A stretch of 23,683 nucleotides of DNA from Neisseriaceae bacterium (GTDB lineage: Bacteria; Pseudomonadota; Gammaproteobacteria; Burkholderiales; Neisseriaceae). Position numbers and translations under genes: made by a program. Where the stretch lies: NCBI GenBank assembly GCA_030146285.1, contig JASLBZ010000045.1, forward strand, positions 1 to 23,683, written 5' to 3'. Positions 8,211 through 15,105 of this stretch are shown here, piece after piece. How positions within the stretch are numbered: the first letter of the stretch is position 1; each line of letters begins with the position of its first letter. The notes under the pieces were generated by a model, which did not search any database, had not been told where the DNA came from, and saw nothing but the letters and a program-made list of their open reading frames with translations.

Positions 8211-9866
8211 ATGGTGTTTATAAAACAAAACAACATGCCTGAGAATATTGATACTCATCGTCGAGGAACTCTGAAAACATGGATCAGTACTGTTGCTGCC
8301 GTGACTTTATGGGGCCAAACTGCAAGGGTACAGGCCGCAGCTGGTATAGGTTCATCATCTTCTAATACAAAGGCATATCCTGTGATTTTAAAATCAGACA
8401 AGACACCGATTGTAGCAATGAGCGCATGGCAGCTTTCTGCCATGATTCACAACAAAGAAGTTTCATGCTTGGAAGTCATGCAAGCATACCTTGAACAAAT
8501 AGAGCGTGTTAATCCCCATGTGAATGCAATAGTAGCGTTGCAATCAAAAGAATGGTGTTTAGCGGAAGCAAAGAAAAAAGATGCAGAATTAGCCTCAGGT
8601 AAGGATTATGGTTGGATGCATGGTTTTCCATTTGCAGTCAAAGATTTGGCAGATACGGCTGGTATTGCCAGTACATCAGGTTCGTTGCTTTTCAAAAATT
8701 ATATTCCCAAACTTGATGATCCGATTGTTGCACGCATGCGCGCAGCAGGTGCCATTATTTTGGGAAAAACGAATGTACCAGAATTTGGTTTGGGCTCAAA
8801 TACCTACAATCGTGTTTATGGCATTACCAGTAACCCTTACGATCAAAGCCGCTCCACAGGTGGCAGCAGTGGTGGCGCAGCTTGTGCCTTGGCATTAAGA
8901 ATGCTGCCTGTAGCAGATGGCAGTGATTTTATGGGCTCATTAAGAAACCCAGCAGGTTGGTGTAATGTGTTTGGATTTAGGCCCAGTATCGGACTGGTAC
9001 CGAAAAAAGCTCCCGATGAATTTACTAATCAATTGGCAACTCAAGGTCCCATGGGGCGTTCGATTGCTGATGTGGCACTGTTATTGGGAACGCAGGCTGG
9101 TTACAGTCCACGAGTACCATTGTCCTTGTCTGATGATGATAATTTGAAAACCTTAAACCCGAGTAATGTTCGCAGTCGACTGCACAGTAACCAAAAAGGA
9201 AAAAACCTAGCATGGCTAGGGGATTGGGATGGGTATTTGCCCATGGAGCCCGATGTTTTGCCCACATGTGAAAAAGCCTTGGATGCCATTCGCAAGATGG
9301 GTGTTCAAGTGCATCATATTCCACCACCGATAGATGGTGAAACACTGTGGGAAAAAGCGTGGTTACCACACCGATATTATGCTGCCCTCAGTGGTAAAGC
9401 CATTTTTGATCATTCTCAATCCGCCAGTTTATTAAAACCAGAAGCCATATTCGAATATGAAGGTGGCTTGAAATTAACAGCCGCTCAATTCTCTGAGGCC
9501 AGCACCCTTAGAACACACTGGTTTCAAATTGTGCAGACTTTGTTTGAAACCTATGATTATCTAGCGGTACCCACAGCACAAGTATTTCCATTTGATAAGA
9601 ACATACATTGGCCTAAACAAATTGGCAACACCACCATGAGCACATATAACCGGTGGATGGAAGTGGTTACGCCATGGACATTGTCTGGTAGTCCTGTGGT
9701 GGCGATGCCAGCAGGTTTTAATGCAGAGTTGTTGCCCATAGGCATACAAGTGATTGGTAAGCCTCGTTCGGATTTTGAACTATTGCAGTTTGCTTATGCT
9801 TATGAGATGGTAACCAATATTGTTGAGGCCAACCCACCACCGTTGGCATTTGGGCAATCATCTTGA
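8211..9866 (+). CDS. Amidase signature family enzyme with twin-arginine-type signal peptide
   Basis: A 551-residue amidase-signature hydrolase. The Ser-cisSer-Lys triad is K144 (FAVKDLADTAG), S219 (STGGSSGG) and S243 (GSDFMGSLRNPA); the 75- and 24-residue spacings match those of fatty acid amide hydrolase. Residues 1-45 look like a Tat signal: R17-R18-G-T-L-K, a hydrophobic stretch at 24-35 and a cleavage-like VQA-A near 42. This suggests a periplasmic enzyme. The usual GSDIGGS reads GSDFMGS, a variant I recall in a proteobacterial subgroup. The ATG at 8211 is chosen because AAGGAG lies seven bases before it; an in-frame TTG at 8178 has no such site. The substrate is unknown. Confidence 0.88.
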   Translation: MVFIKQNNMPENIDTHRRGTLKTWISTVAAVTLWGQTARVQAAAGIGSSSSNTKAYPVILKSDKTPIVAMSAWQLSAMIHNKEVSCLEVMQAYLEQIERVNPHVNAIVALQSKEWCLAEAKKKDAELASGKDYGWMHGFPFAVKDLADTAGIASTSGSLLFKNYIPKLDDPIVARMRAAGAIILGKTNVPEFGLGSNTYNRVYGITSNPYDQSRSTGGSSGGAACALALRMLPVADGSDFMGSLRNPAGWCNVFGFRPSIGLVPKKAPDEFTNQLATQGPMGRSIADVALLLGTQAGYSPRVPLSLSDDDNLKTLNPSNVRSRLHSNQKGKNLAWLGDWDGYLPMEPDVLPTCEKALDAIRKMGVQVHHIPPPIDGETLWEKAWLPHRYYAALSGKAIFDHSQSASLLKPEAIFEYEGGLKLTAAQFSEASTLRTHWFQIVQTLFETYDYLAVPTAQVFPFDKNIHWPKQIGNTTMSTYNRWMEVVTPWTLSGSPVVAMPAGFNAELLPIGIQVIGKPRSDFELLQFAYAYEMVTNIVEANPPPLAFGQSS

Positions 9867-9936
9867 ATCTGAATTGCATTGTTTTCAAAAGAGTCTTTTT
9901 GGTAAGCTTTGTGAACAGTGCTTTTTATTGTCTTCG

Positions 9937-9967
9937 TTGTTTATAAACCGCCATCTATCAGTATAAT
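9937..9967 (+). promoter_or_regulatory. Possible phzF-family gene promoter
   Basis: A perfect TATAAT at 9962-9967 lies 40 bases before the ATG at 10008, with TTGTTT at 9937-9942. The 19-base spacer is long, so the -35 is doubtful. Confidence 0.35.
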
Positions 9968-10007
9968 GCTTTATTCGTATTCTTATGTATTGATGAATGG
10001 GGGATTC

Positions 10008-10880
10008 ATGCGCACCTTAAAACACTATTGGATTAATGTTTTTACGACAGAACAAGATCAGGGTAATCCGTTGCCCGTATTTGTATTGGATGCGCCATTA
10101 AGCGATCGCAGTATGCAGGCCATTGCCCAAATGATGAATCAATCAGAAACGGTATTTATTCACGGCTTGGATTTTGAAAGACCTATGATCCGCTTGTTCA
10201 CACCTGCACAAGAATTGCCTTTTGCCGGTCATCCAATTGTGGGTGCACTTGCTGTCTTAAAAACCATTTTTCCAAATCGACAATTTGCTGAAGTTGAAGT
10301 GCCAGCAGGTCATGTGGCCATTAAAATAGATGAGCAAACCAATATTGTTTGGCTCAAAACCCCAAGGGCTCCGGAAATTCGAGCCAGCACTTTGGATCAA
10401 GAATTGAGCAGTCAATTGTTGGGCGTACCCATGGATAAAATTGCTTCTTTGCCGATCTGGGTGAATGTGGGCAGTGAGCAATTGTTGGTTGAGTTAACCG
10501 ACTTTGCTTCAGTGGATGCGATACAAATGAATGCAGATGTGATGCGTGAACATGCATCTTTGTATCCTGGACGGGAAATAACCTATGTTTGGGCGCGTGA
10601 AGGTGATGAAGTCTACGTTCGATTCATGTATTTACAAAATGGAGCGGTTTTGGAAGATCCAGGGACAGGTTCAGCATGTGCCAATTTAGGTGGGCTACAA
10701 GTTGCACAAGGTCTTCATGATTTTAGCTGGCGTTTACGTCAAGGGTGCTTGCTTGGGCGTGAGAACATTTTGTTTTTAAACGTTACTTCGGACAATGAAA
10801 TTTGGATCGGTGGACAAAACCGACTCATGGGCGAAGGTGTTTTGTATTGGTCTGAGAATCAATCCCATTTAAGTTGTTAA
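10008..10880 (+). CDS. PhzF-family isomerase/epimerase
   Basis: A 290-residue PhzF-family protein, normal length. Motifs are NVFTTEQDQGNPLPVFV at about 10-26, the conserved acid E47 in QSETVF (equivalent to PhzF E45), FAGHP at 72-76, and DPGTGSACANLGG in the C-terminal half. PhzF of phenazine synthesis isomerises dihydrohydroxyanthranilate; most chromosomal homologues, like E. coli YddE, have no assigned substrate and no phenazine genes are here. The start at 10008 is chosen because a GGGGGA ribosome site lies just before it and the protein then begins at the family's usual first strand. Upstream in-frame codons from 9918 would add about 30 unsupported residues. Confidence 0.9.
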   Translation: MRTLKHYWINVFTTEQDQGNPLPVFVLDAPLSDRSMQAIAQMMNQSETVFIHGLDFERPMIRLFTPAQELPFAGHPIVGALAVLKTIFPNRQFAEVEVPAGHVAIKIDEQTNIVWLKTPRAPEIRASTLDQELSSQLLGVPMDKIASLPIWVNVGSEQLLVELTDFASVDAIQMNADVMREHASLYPGREITYVWAREGDEVYVRFMYLQNGAVLEDPGTGSACANLGGLQVAQGLHDFSWRLRQGCLLGRENILFLNVTSDNEIWIGGQNRLMGEGVLYWSENQSHLSC

Positions 10881-10894
10881 TAGTTATCATTAAT
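10876..10894. promoter_or_regulatory. Fur-box-like site upstream of bfrA
   Basis: Matches GATAATGATTATCATTATC at 14 of 19 positions, with TTATCATTA intact. It overlaps the stop codon of the preceding gene and lies about 90 bases before bfrA. Neither binding nor the direction of regulation can be seen. Confidence 0.35.
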
Positions 10895-10917
10895 TTGCCA
10901 CAAAGATATGTAAAGCA

Positions 10918-10946
10918 CATAGCCAAATCAAATCTATTTGGCTATG
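10918..10946. terminator. 11-bp hairpin between phzF-family gene and bfrA
   Basis: CATAGCCAAAT (10918-10928) and ATTTGGCTATG (10936-10946) form a perfect 11-bp stem with a 7-base loop. What follows is T-rich but broken (ATTCAATTTG), so it may be a weak terminator of the upstream gene or an operator for bfrA. Confidence 0.5.
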
Positions 10947-10985
10947 ATTCAATTTGTTAAATTTTGTTATTAAAAGGATATTGCC

Positions 10986-11450
10986 ATGCAAGGGAATCCA
11001 GAAGTTATTGCGTATATGAATCAATTGTTAGCGGGTGAATTATCAGCTCGCGATCAGTACTTCATTCACTCTCGCATGTTTGCTGAATGGGGTTATAACA
11101 AACTGTTTGAACGCATTGACCATGAGATGGCAGATGAAACAGGCCATGCCAGTGATTTTATTACTCGTATTTTAATGCTAGGCGGAAAACCAGTTAGCTG
11201 TCCTTCAGCTGTGAACATTGGTACTGATGTGCCTTCTATGTTGAAAAATGATTTGGCAGTTGAGTTTGAGGTGCGTGAAAACTTAAAACAAGGCATTGCT
11301 TTGTGTGAAAAGCATTTTGACTTTGTAAGTCGTGACTTATTGGTTGCACAGTTAAAAGATACAGAAGAAGACCATGCACATTGGTTAGAACAACAATTGT
11401 ATTTGATTGATGCCATGGGCTTACCAAACTATTTACAAAGCCAAATGTAA
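10986..11450 (+). CDS. bfrA: Bacterioferritin, ferroxidase-type subunit
   Basis: A 154-residue bacterioferritin. Numbered against E. coli Bfr, the diiron ferroxidase ligands are all present: E18, E51, H54, E93 (equivalent to E94), E127 and H130. The haem ligand Met52 is replaced by T52. It should therefore oxidise and help mineralise iron but not bind haem in the normal way. AAAAGGA precedes the ATG. bfrB follows after 12 bases with the opposite pattern, so the two products probably co-assemble in a mixed 24-subunit shell, as known for Neisseria BfrA/BfrB and Pseudomonas putida alpha/beta bacterioferritin. Confidence 0.95.
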   Translation: MQGNPEVIAYMNQLLAGELSARDQYFIHSRMFAEWGYNKLFERIDHEMADETGHASDFITRILMLGGKPVSCPSAVNIGTDVPSMLKNDLAVEFEVRENLKQGIALCEKHFDFVSRDLLVAQLKDTEEDHAHWLEQQLYLIDAMGLPNYLQSQM

Positions 11451-11462
11451 GGGAGCGTAATC

Positions 11463-11939
11463 ATGAAGGGTGATCGTTTGGTATTACAAGCTTTAAATAA
11501 AAATCTAAGCATTTATTTAACAAGCATTAACCAATATTTTTTGCATGCGCGCATTCATAAAAACTGGGGCTTTGAGGCATTGGGTAAGAAGGTTTACCAT
11601 CAGTCTATTGATGACATGAAAAGTGCAGACAAAATCATTGAACGCATTTTGTTGTTAGATGGCTTACCAAACTTACAAGATTTGGGAAAATTGTTGATTG
11701 GTGAAAATGCCATTGAAGCACTTGAGTGCGATGCACGCCTTGAAAAAAGCAAACACCAAGCCTTAATTGACGCCATCGTTTGTGCTGAAGAGCATCGCGA
11801 TTATGTGACTCGTGATTTATTGCAAGCATTAAAAGATGAAAATGAAGAGTATGAAGATTGGTTAGATACTCAGCTAGAGTTGATTGCGGCAGTGGGTGAG
11901 AAAAATTACTTACAAAGTGCAGTTGAAAATTTGGGTTAA
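11463..11939 (+). CDS. bfrB: Bacterioferritin, haem-binding subunit with degenerate ferroxidase site
   Basis: A 158-residue bacterioferritin that keeps the haem ligand M52 (SIDDMKSAD) but has lost most of the diiron site: Y18 for E18, Q47 for E47, D51 for E51, S54 for H54, N127 for E127 and Y130 for H130; E94 is kept. The fold blocks INQYFLHAR and LPNLQDLGKL are close to E. coli Bfr. It is expected to supply haem for electron transfer from Bfd and rely on BfrA for iron oxidation. GGGAG lies upstream of the ATG. A terminator follows at once, so bfrA-bfrB is a two-gene operon. Confidence 0.95.
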   Translation: MKGDRLVLQALNKNLSIYLTSINQYFLHARIHKNWGFEALGKKVYHQSIDDMKSADKIIERILLLDGLPNLQDLGKLLIGENAIEALECDARLEKSKHQALIDAIVCAEEHRDYVTRDLLQALKDENEEYEDWLDTQLELIAAVGEKNYLQSAVENLG

Positions 11940-11948
11940 GTGATGGTT

Positions 11949-11982
11949 AAAAAAAAGACATGATTTGATCATGTCTTTTTTT
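11949..11982. terminator. Bidirectional terminator between bfrB and bfd
   Basis: GACATGAT (11957-11964) pairs with ATCATGTC (11968-11975), extended by an A-run at 11949-11956 and a T-run at 11976-11982. It serves both convergent genes. Confidence 0.93.
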
Positions 11983-11992
11983 GTATTGTTCT

Positions 11993-12196
11993 TTATTTAC
12001 TAGGGGTAGTCGTGATGCTTTGCACGCTGTTTTCTTGATTGATACCCAAATAAGAAGATGCGATATCTGCACAGCAACCACAACAAGTTGCCACGCCAAG
12101 TTGCGACTGTAAGTCAGTCAAGCTGCTTACGCTACCTGAAGCAATTGTCTCTTTAATTTGACGTTCAGTAATGGCATTACAGATGCAAACGTACAT
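11993..12196 (-). CDS. bfd: Bacterioferritin-associated ferredoxin
   Basis: A 67-residue [2Fe-2S] protein of the Bfd type, beginning MYVCICNAITERQIKE. Cluster cysteines are C4 and C6, then C39 and C42 by alignment to E. coli Bfd. Two extra cysteines, C38 and C41, give the run C-C-G-C-C. Bfd reduces haem in bacterioferritin to release stored iron. The start at 12196 is set by AAGGAA just upstream on the - strand; nine further in-frame residues to 12223 do not fit the family. It is convergent with bfrA-bfrB and preceded by a Fur-box-like site, fitting induction when iron is low. Confidence 0.93.
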   Translation of the reverse strand: MYVCICNAITERQIKETIASGSVSSLTDLQSQLGVATCCGCCADIASSYLGINQENSVQSITTTPSK

Positions 12197-12225
12197 AACG
12201 ATTCCTTGTTGTTGTGCTCTCAATT

Positions 12226-12245
12226 AATGAGAATAGTTATTATTC
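12226..12245. promoter_or_regulatory. Fur-box-like site upstream of bfd
   Basis: AATGAGAATAGTTATTATTC (12226-12245) contains the inverted repeat GAATA-N5-TATTC and matches the core of the Fur consensus at about 12 of 15 positions. It lies 30 bases before the bfd ATG on the - strand, a normal repressor position. Confidence 0.5.
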
Positions 12246-12445
12246 AGCTATATTAAATCCAATTCCAAAAAAAAGCAAGCCCCTTATATGTAAAACATTT
12301 CTTTAAAAACAACCATATGATGTTGTTCTGTTGGCTTGGATTCGTATTGACAAGCCAATATGAGCCAAAGCCTTATGGCTTATGTATGCCATGGCATATT
12401 GATGGCAAAGTTAACATAAATGAATATTTTTTTACCATCATAAGT
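12246..12445. other. Intergenic stretch rich in inverted repeats, no gene seen
   Basis: No credible protein gene. An open + frame from 12317 (MMLFCW...) has no ribosome site and no family resemblance. Visible repeats are TTGGCTTG (12331-12338) paired with CAAGCCAA (12351-12358), AAGCC-TTAT-GGCTT (12368-12381) and the palindrome TATGCCATGGCATA (12385-12398). TTGACAAGCC occurs at 12347 and again at 12446. Confidence 0.5.
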
Positions 12446-12474
12446 TTGACAAGCCTCAGTGTGGTGTTTAGACT
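12446..12474 (+). promoter_or_regulatory. Sigma-70-type promoter upstream of mgtE
   Basis: TTGACA (12446-12451, exact consensus), a 17-base spacer and TAGACT (12469-12474, 4 of 6). The start of transcription would be near 12481, about 360 bases before the mgtE ATG. Confidence 0.5.
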
Positions 12475-12490
12475 GGCAACGTTTTTATTA

Positions 12491-12550
12491 ATGCGGAGAC
12501 CACGAACGTGGGCACAGTATCCAGTGACAGTTGTTGGTTATCAAAGTTGA
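12491..12550 (+). CDS. Possible 19-residue leader peptide (speculative)
   Basis: An ATG frame encoding MRRPRTWAQYPVTVVGYQS that stops 19 bases before the terminator-like hairpin at 12570. Its Arg/Pro-rich start loosely recalls the proline-containing leader peptides that control magnesium transporter genes in Salmonella. No Shine-Dalgarno is visible and only about 10 bases separate it from the predicted transcription start, so translation is doubtful. Confidence 0.2.
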   Translation: MRRPRTWAQYPVTVVGYQS

Positions 12551-12569
12551 TAACCGTTCGCCTTTGGAA

Positions 12570-12614
12570 CTAATGATTCGCATGTCATCTAAAACATGAG
12601 TCGTTAGCTTTTTT
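12570..12614 (+). terminator. Terminator-like hairpin 1 in mgtE upstream region
   Basis: CTAATGA (12570-12576) pairs with TCGTTAG (12601-12607, one G-T pair), then an internal loop, then CATGT (12581-12585) pairs with ACATG (12594-12598). C and six T follow (12608-12614). Confidence 0.55.
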
Positions 12615-12675
12615 GGCGCGAAGCGGCTCATGATTTATCTTTACGGTATCTATATCGCTTCACTACATTTTGTCC

Positions 12676-12722
12676 CCTTTTTGTCATGAATCACTGTCAA
12701 GGTGAGATGACAAAGGATTTTT
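12676..12722 (+). terminator. Terminator-like hairpin 2 in mgtE upstream region
   Basis: TTTGTCAT (12680-12687) pairs with ATGACAAA (12707-12714), extended by CC/GG across a two-T bulge. An inner TCAC/GTGA stem lies at 12691-12705. ATTTTT follows (12717-12722). It lies 120 bases before mgtE with no clear promoter after it, which suggests conditional termination. Confidence 0.5.
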
Positions 12723-12843
12723 GGTGGCAGTAAAATTAATTAATCAGTATTGTGCGCAGCCAATGGCCGTGCAAGATGATGCTGCTTAATCAATATTGCT
12801 GTTTCACCTAGCTTGCGTTTGTCTCACTAACTGGGAGAACGTT

Positions 12844-14238
12844 ATGACACGATTGAATCCACAAGAATTGCGCTTTGCAGTTCGTACCTTATTGCTATCA
12901 CATGATTTTGACACTTTAGAAAGCGTCATTAAAAGCACACGTCCTATTGATTTATCTGAATGTTTGGCTGAATGGCCTGCAAATGAAGTGGCAGGGCTGC
13001 TTAAATTAATGAACGGTGAAGTATTGGCTGAGGTTTTTGAAGAGTTTAACCACGAGTATCAAGATGAATTGGTTAAAAACTTTGATTCTGCTGATTTGTT
13101 AAAACTGCTACGACATTTGGCTTCTGATGAGCGTGTTGCGATTTTTATTCGCATGAGCCAAAACGATCGTACAACATTGCTACCGGTGTTAGCACAAGCC
13201 GAACGTGAAGAGATTTTAATGCTGTCGGCTTATCCAGATGGCACCGTGGGCAGCATGACCAGCGCGGATTATGTGCACGTTGGCAGCCAAGCCACAGTCG
13301 GTGAGGCATGGGAGCAAATTAAAAAGGGGGCAAACAGCAAAGAAGCGTTGTCCAATATTTATGTCACAGATGCCAAACGCCATTTACAAGGTGTGATCAC
13401 GCTACAAGACTTACTGCTTTCAGATAACAATGAGTTGGTTGAGGCCATTATGTGTACGGATTTGATTTACTTAAATGCCAATTGTGAAGACAAAGAAGCA
13501 ATGCACTTGATTGAACGGTATAACTTAGATGCATTGCCTGTGGTTGATGATTTGCAATGTTTATTGGGTATTGTGACGGTGGATGATGCAATGGAATTAA
13601 TGAAAGACTCTGCTGCCGATTTGATTTCCAAAGTAGGGGGCAGTGCAGCCATGTCGGGTCCTGAGTTGGACTACCGTGAGTCTGGGTTTTGGCGCATGTT
13701 TACTGTTCGTGGTTTCTGGCTTGCGATGTTGACTTTGTTTGGTATTGTCACCAGTAATTTTGTTGCAGACCAAGAGGAATTATTAGAGCAAGTGATTATT
13801 TTGGCTGCATTCTTAGCGCCAATTGTTGACATGGGTGGCAATACAGGTAGCCAATCTGCGACGTTGGTGATTCGCTCAATGGCCTTGGGTGAAGTTAAGC
13901 TAAAATGGGCTGATTTTTGGTTTGTTATGAAAAAAGAGTTGCCCGTTGCATTGTGTTTGGGTTTGGGTATTGGCGCATTAGAAGTGGTCATGGCTTTCTT
14001 CTTTAAAGAAGGTGTGAACTGGGATATTTTGATGGTGATTGGTTTGTCGATGACCACAGTGACCTTTATCGGTGGTTTATTTGGCTTGGCATTGCCATTT
14101 GTGGCAAAACGTTTGAATATTGACCCTGCCACATTAAGCTCACCGCTATTGACATCGATTATGGACTTATTGGGTGTGGTGATTTATTTTGCCTTTGCTT
14201 ATGCTTTTTTAGGTGATACATTAAAATCAGTTGTTTAA
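12844..14238 (+). CDS. mgtE: Magnesium transporter MgtE
   Basis: A 464-residue MgtE channel, normal family length. It has an acidic N-terminal helical domain (to about residue 130), a tandem CBS domain (about 135-260) that senses cytoplasmic Mg2+, and five membrane segments from about 285. The pore signature is D329-M-G-G-N in PIVDMGGNTGSQ, and D441 in SPLLTSIMD matches the family's essential selectivity-filter aspartate. The ATG at 12844 follows GGGAGAA; 16 extra in-frame codons upstream are unsupported. mgtC follows after 34 bases. The long, hairpin-rich upstream region suggests regulated expression, perhaps by Mg2+. Confidence 0.95.
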   Translation: MTRLNPQELRFAVRTLLLSHDFDTLESVIKSTRPIDLSECLAEWPANEVAGLLKLMNGEVLAEVFEEFNHEYQDELVKNFDSADLLKLLRHLASDERVAIFIRMSQNDRTTLLPVLAQAEREEILMLSAYPDGTVGSMTSADYVHVGSQATVGEAWEQIKKGANSKEALSNIYVTDAKRHLQGVITLQDLLLSDNNELVEAIMCTDLIYLNANCEDKEAMHLIERYNLDALPVVDDLQCLLGIVTVDDAMELMKDSAADLISKVGGSAAMSGPELDYRESGFWRMFTVRGFWLAMLTLFGIVTSNFVADQEELLEQVIILAAFLAPIVDMGGNTGSQSATLVIRSMALGEVKLKWADFWFVMKKELPVALCLGLGIGALEVVMAFFFKEGVNWDILMVIGLSMTTVTFIGGLFGLALPFVAKRLNIDPATLSSPLLTSIMDLLGVVIYFAFAYAFLGDTLKSVV

Positions 14239-14272
14239 TGGTGCATTCATTTAAACCAATAAAGGGGTTTGT

Positions 14273-15007
14273 ATGACTTTAGCTGTGATTCAGAATTTCG
14301 ACTTGCAAGCCAGTTTGGATACCTTGGTGAGCTTGTTATCGGCTTTCGTGCTGGGCTCTTTTATTGGCTTTGAAAGACAATATCGACAACGCACTGCAGG
14401 ACTGCGAACCAATGTTTTGGTGTGTGTTGGCGCTGCGTTATTTGTGGATATTGCCAATCGAATTTTTCAAGTGGTTGGTGGCAATTATTCAGCCATACAA
14501 GTGGTGGCTTATGTGGTTTCTGGCGTTGGCTTCTTGGGCGCTGGTGTGATTATGCGTGAAGAAGGCAGTGTTCGTGGGATTAATACGGCTGCGACCTTAT
14601 GGTGCTCAGCAGCCGTTGGTGCTGCAGCTGGTGCTGATTTGTTATTTGAAGCCACGGTTGGAACCATGTTCATTTTATCTGCCAATACTTTGTTGCGACC
14701 CATTGTCAATGCGGTGAATAAGCAGCCTTTCGATTGGAATGCTGTGGAACTTAGCACCATGATTGCCATTATTGTTGACAAAAATGCGCAAAAAGACACT
14801 TTGAAAATGGTCAATATTCAGCTACAAAAACGCTTATTGAGTTTTCAACACATTGACATTCATGCTTTTGGTGATGATGAAGTAGAAATTGAGTTGACGT
14901 TAACTGGCAAGTCAGTTGAACAACAAACTTTGGATGGCTTGATTCATGAAATTTTAAAAATGCCCATGGTGCAACAGGCATTTTTAACGCATCAACTCAA
15001 AGAGTAA
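14273..15007 (+). CDS. mgtC: MgtC/SapB family membrane protein
   Basis: A 244-residue MgtC/SapB protein. The N-terminal domain has four or five membrane segments with the signature FERQYRQRTAGLRTN (about 34-48), GAALF and GFLGAGVI...VRGINTAATLW. The C-terminal part, about 165-244, is soluble and of the ACT-like length seen in full-length MgtC. MgtC proteins support growth in low Mg2+ and, in several pathogens, survival in macrophages; they are not themselves proven Mg2+ transporters. AAAGGGG precedes the ATG. Pairing with mgtE makes a magnesium-homeostasis operon. Confidence 0.9.
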   Translation: MTLAVIQNFDLQASLDTLVSLLSAFVLGSFIGFERQYRQRTAGLRTNVLVCVGAALFVDIANRIFQVVGGNYSAIQVVAYVVSGVGFLGAGVIMREEGSVRGINTAATLWCSAAVGAAAGADLLFEATVGTMFILSANTLLRPIVNAVNKQPFDWNAVELSTMIAIIVDKNAQKDTLKMVNIQLQKRLLSFQHIDIHAFGDDEVEIELTLTGKSVEQQTLDGLIHEILKMPMVQQAFLTHQLKE

Positions 15008-15022
15008 GGTTTTTAGTTGGTT

Positions 15023-15068
15023 CCATACAATACGCCCATGCAGAGCAATGCATGGGCGTATTGTATGG
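15023..15068. repeat. 20-bp perfect inverted repeat between mgtC and nitronate monooxygenase gene
   Basis: Arms at 15023-15042 and 15049-15068 are exact reverse complements, with a 6-base loop GAGCAA. Neither side has a T-run. It sits between convergent genes, so it may end or protect both transcripts, but it is not a classical intrinsic terminator. Confidence 0.85.
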
Positions 15069-15105
15069 GGTGTTAATGTCAAAAAATGACAAAATAAAAG
15101 ACGGT

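Larger units (their letters stand above)
12481..12614 (+). ncRNA. Candidate small RNA or attenuated leader upstream of mgtE
   Basis: From the predicted start near 12481 the transcript would contain CCAC-GAAC-GTGG (12500-12511), an 8-bp stem GGTTATCA/TGATAACC (12536-12555) and then a terminator-like hairpin ending in T6 at 12609-12614. No known riboswitch or sRNA family was recognised; M-box, yybP-ykoY and fluoride motifs were considered and not found. It could be a free RNA of about 130 bases or the first part of an attenuated mgtE leader. Confidence 0.4.

Noticed and set aside
12317..12550. 77-codon + frame starting MMLFCW upstream of mgtE
   Set aside because: No ribosome site, no family resemblance, and it runs through several inverted repeats and a promoter; only its last 19 codons are kept as a speculative leader peptide.
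12481..12843. Known riboswitch (M-box, yybP-ykoY, fluoride, glycine, cobalamin)
   Set aside because: None of the conserved core sequences could be found by eye; only generic stems are seen.
13671..14132. 153-codon frame on the - strand inside mgtE
   Set aside because: Antisense to the MgtE membrane domain; Lys/Pro/Thr-rich translation typical of a shadow frame.
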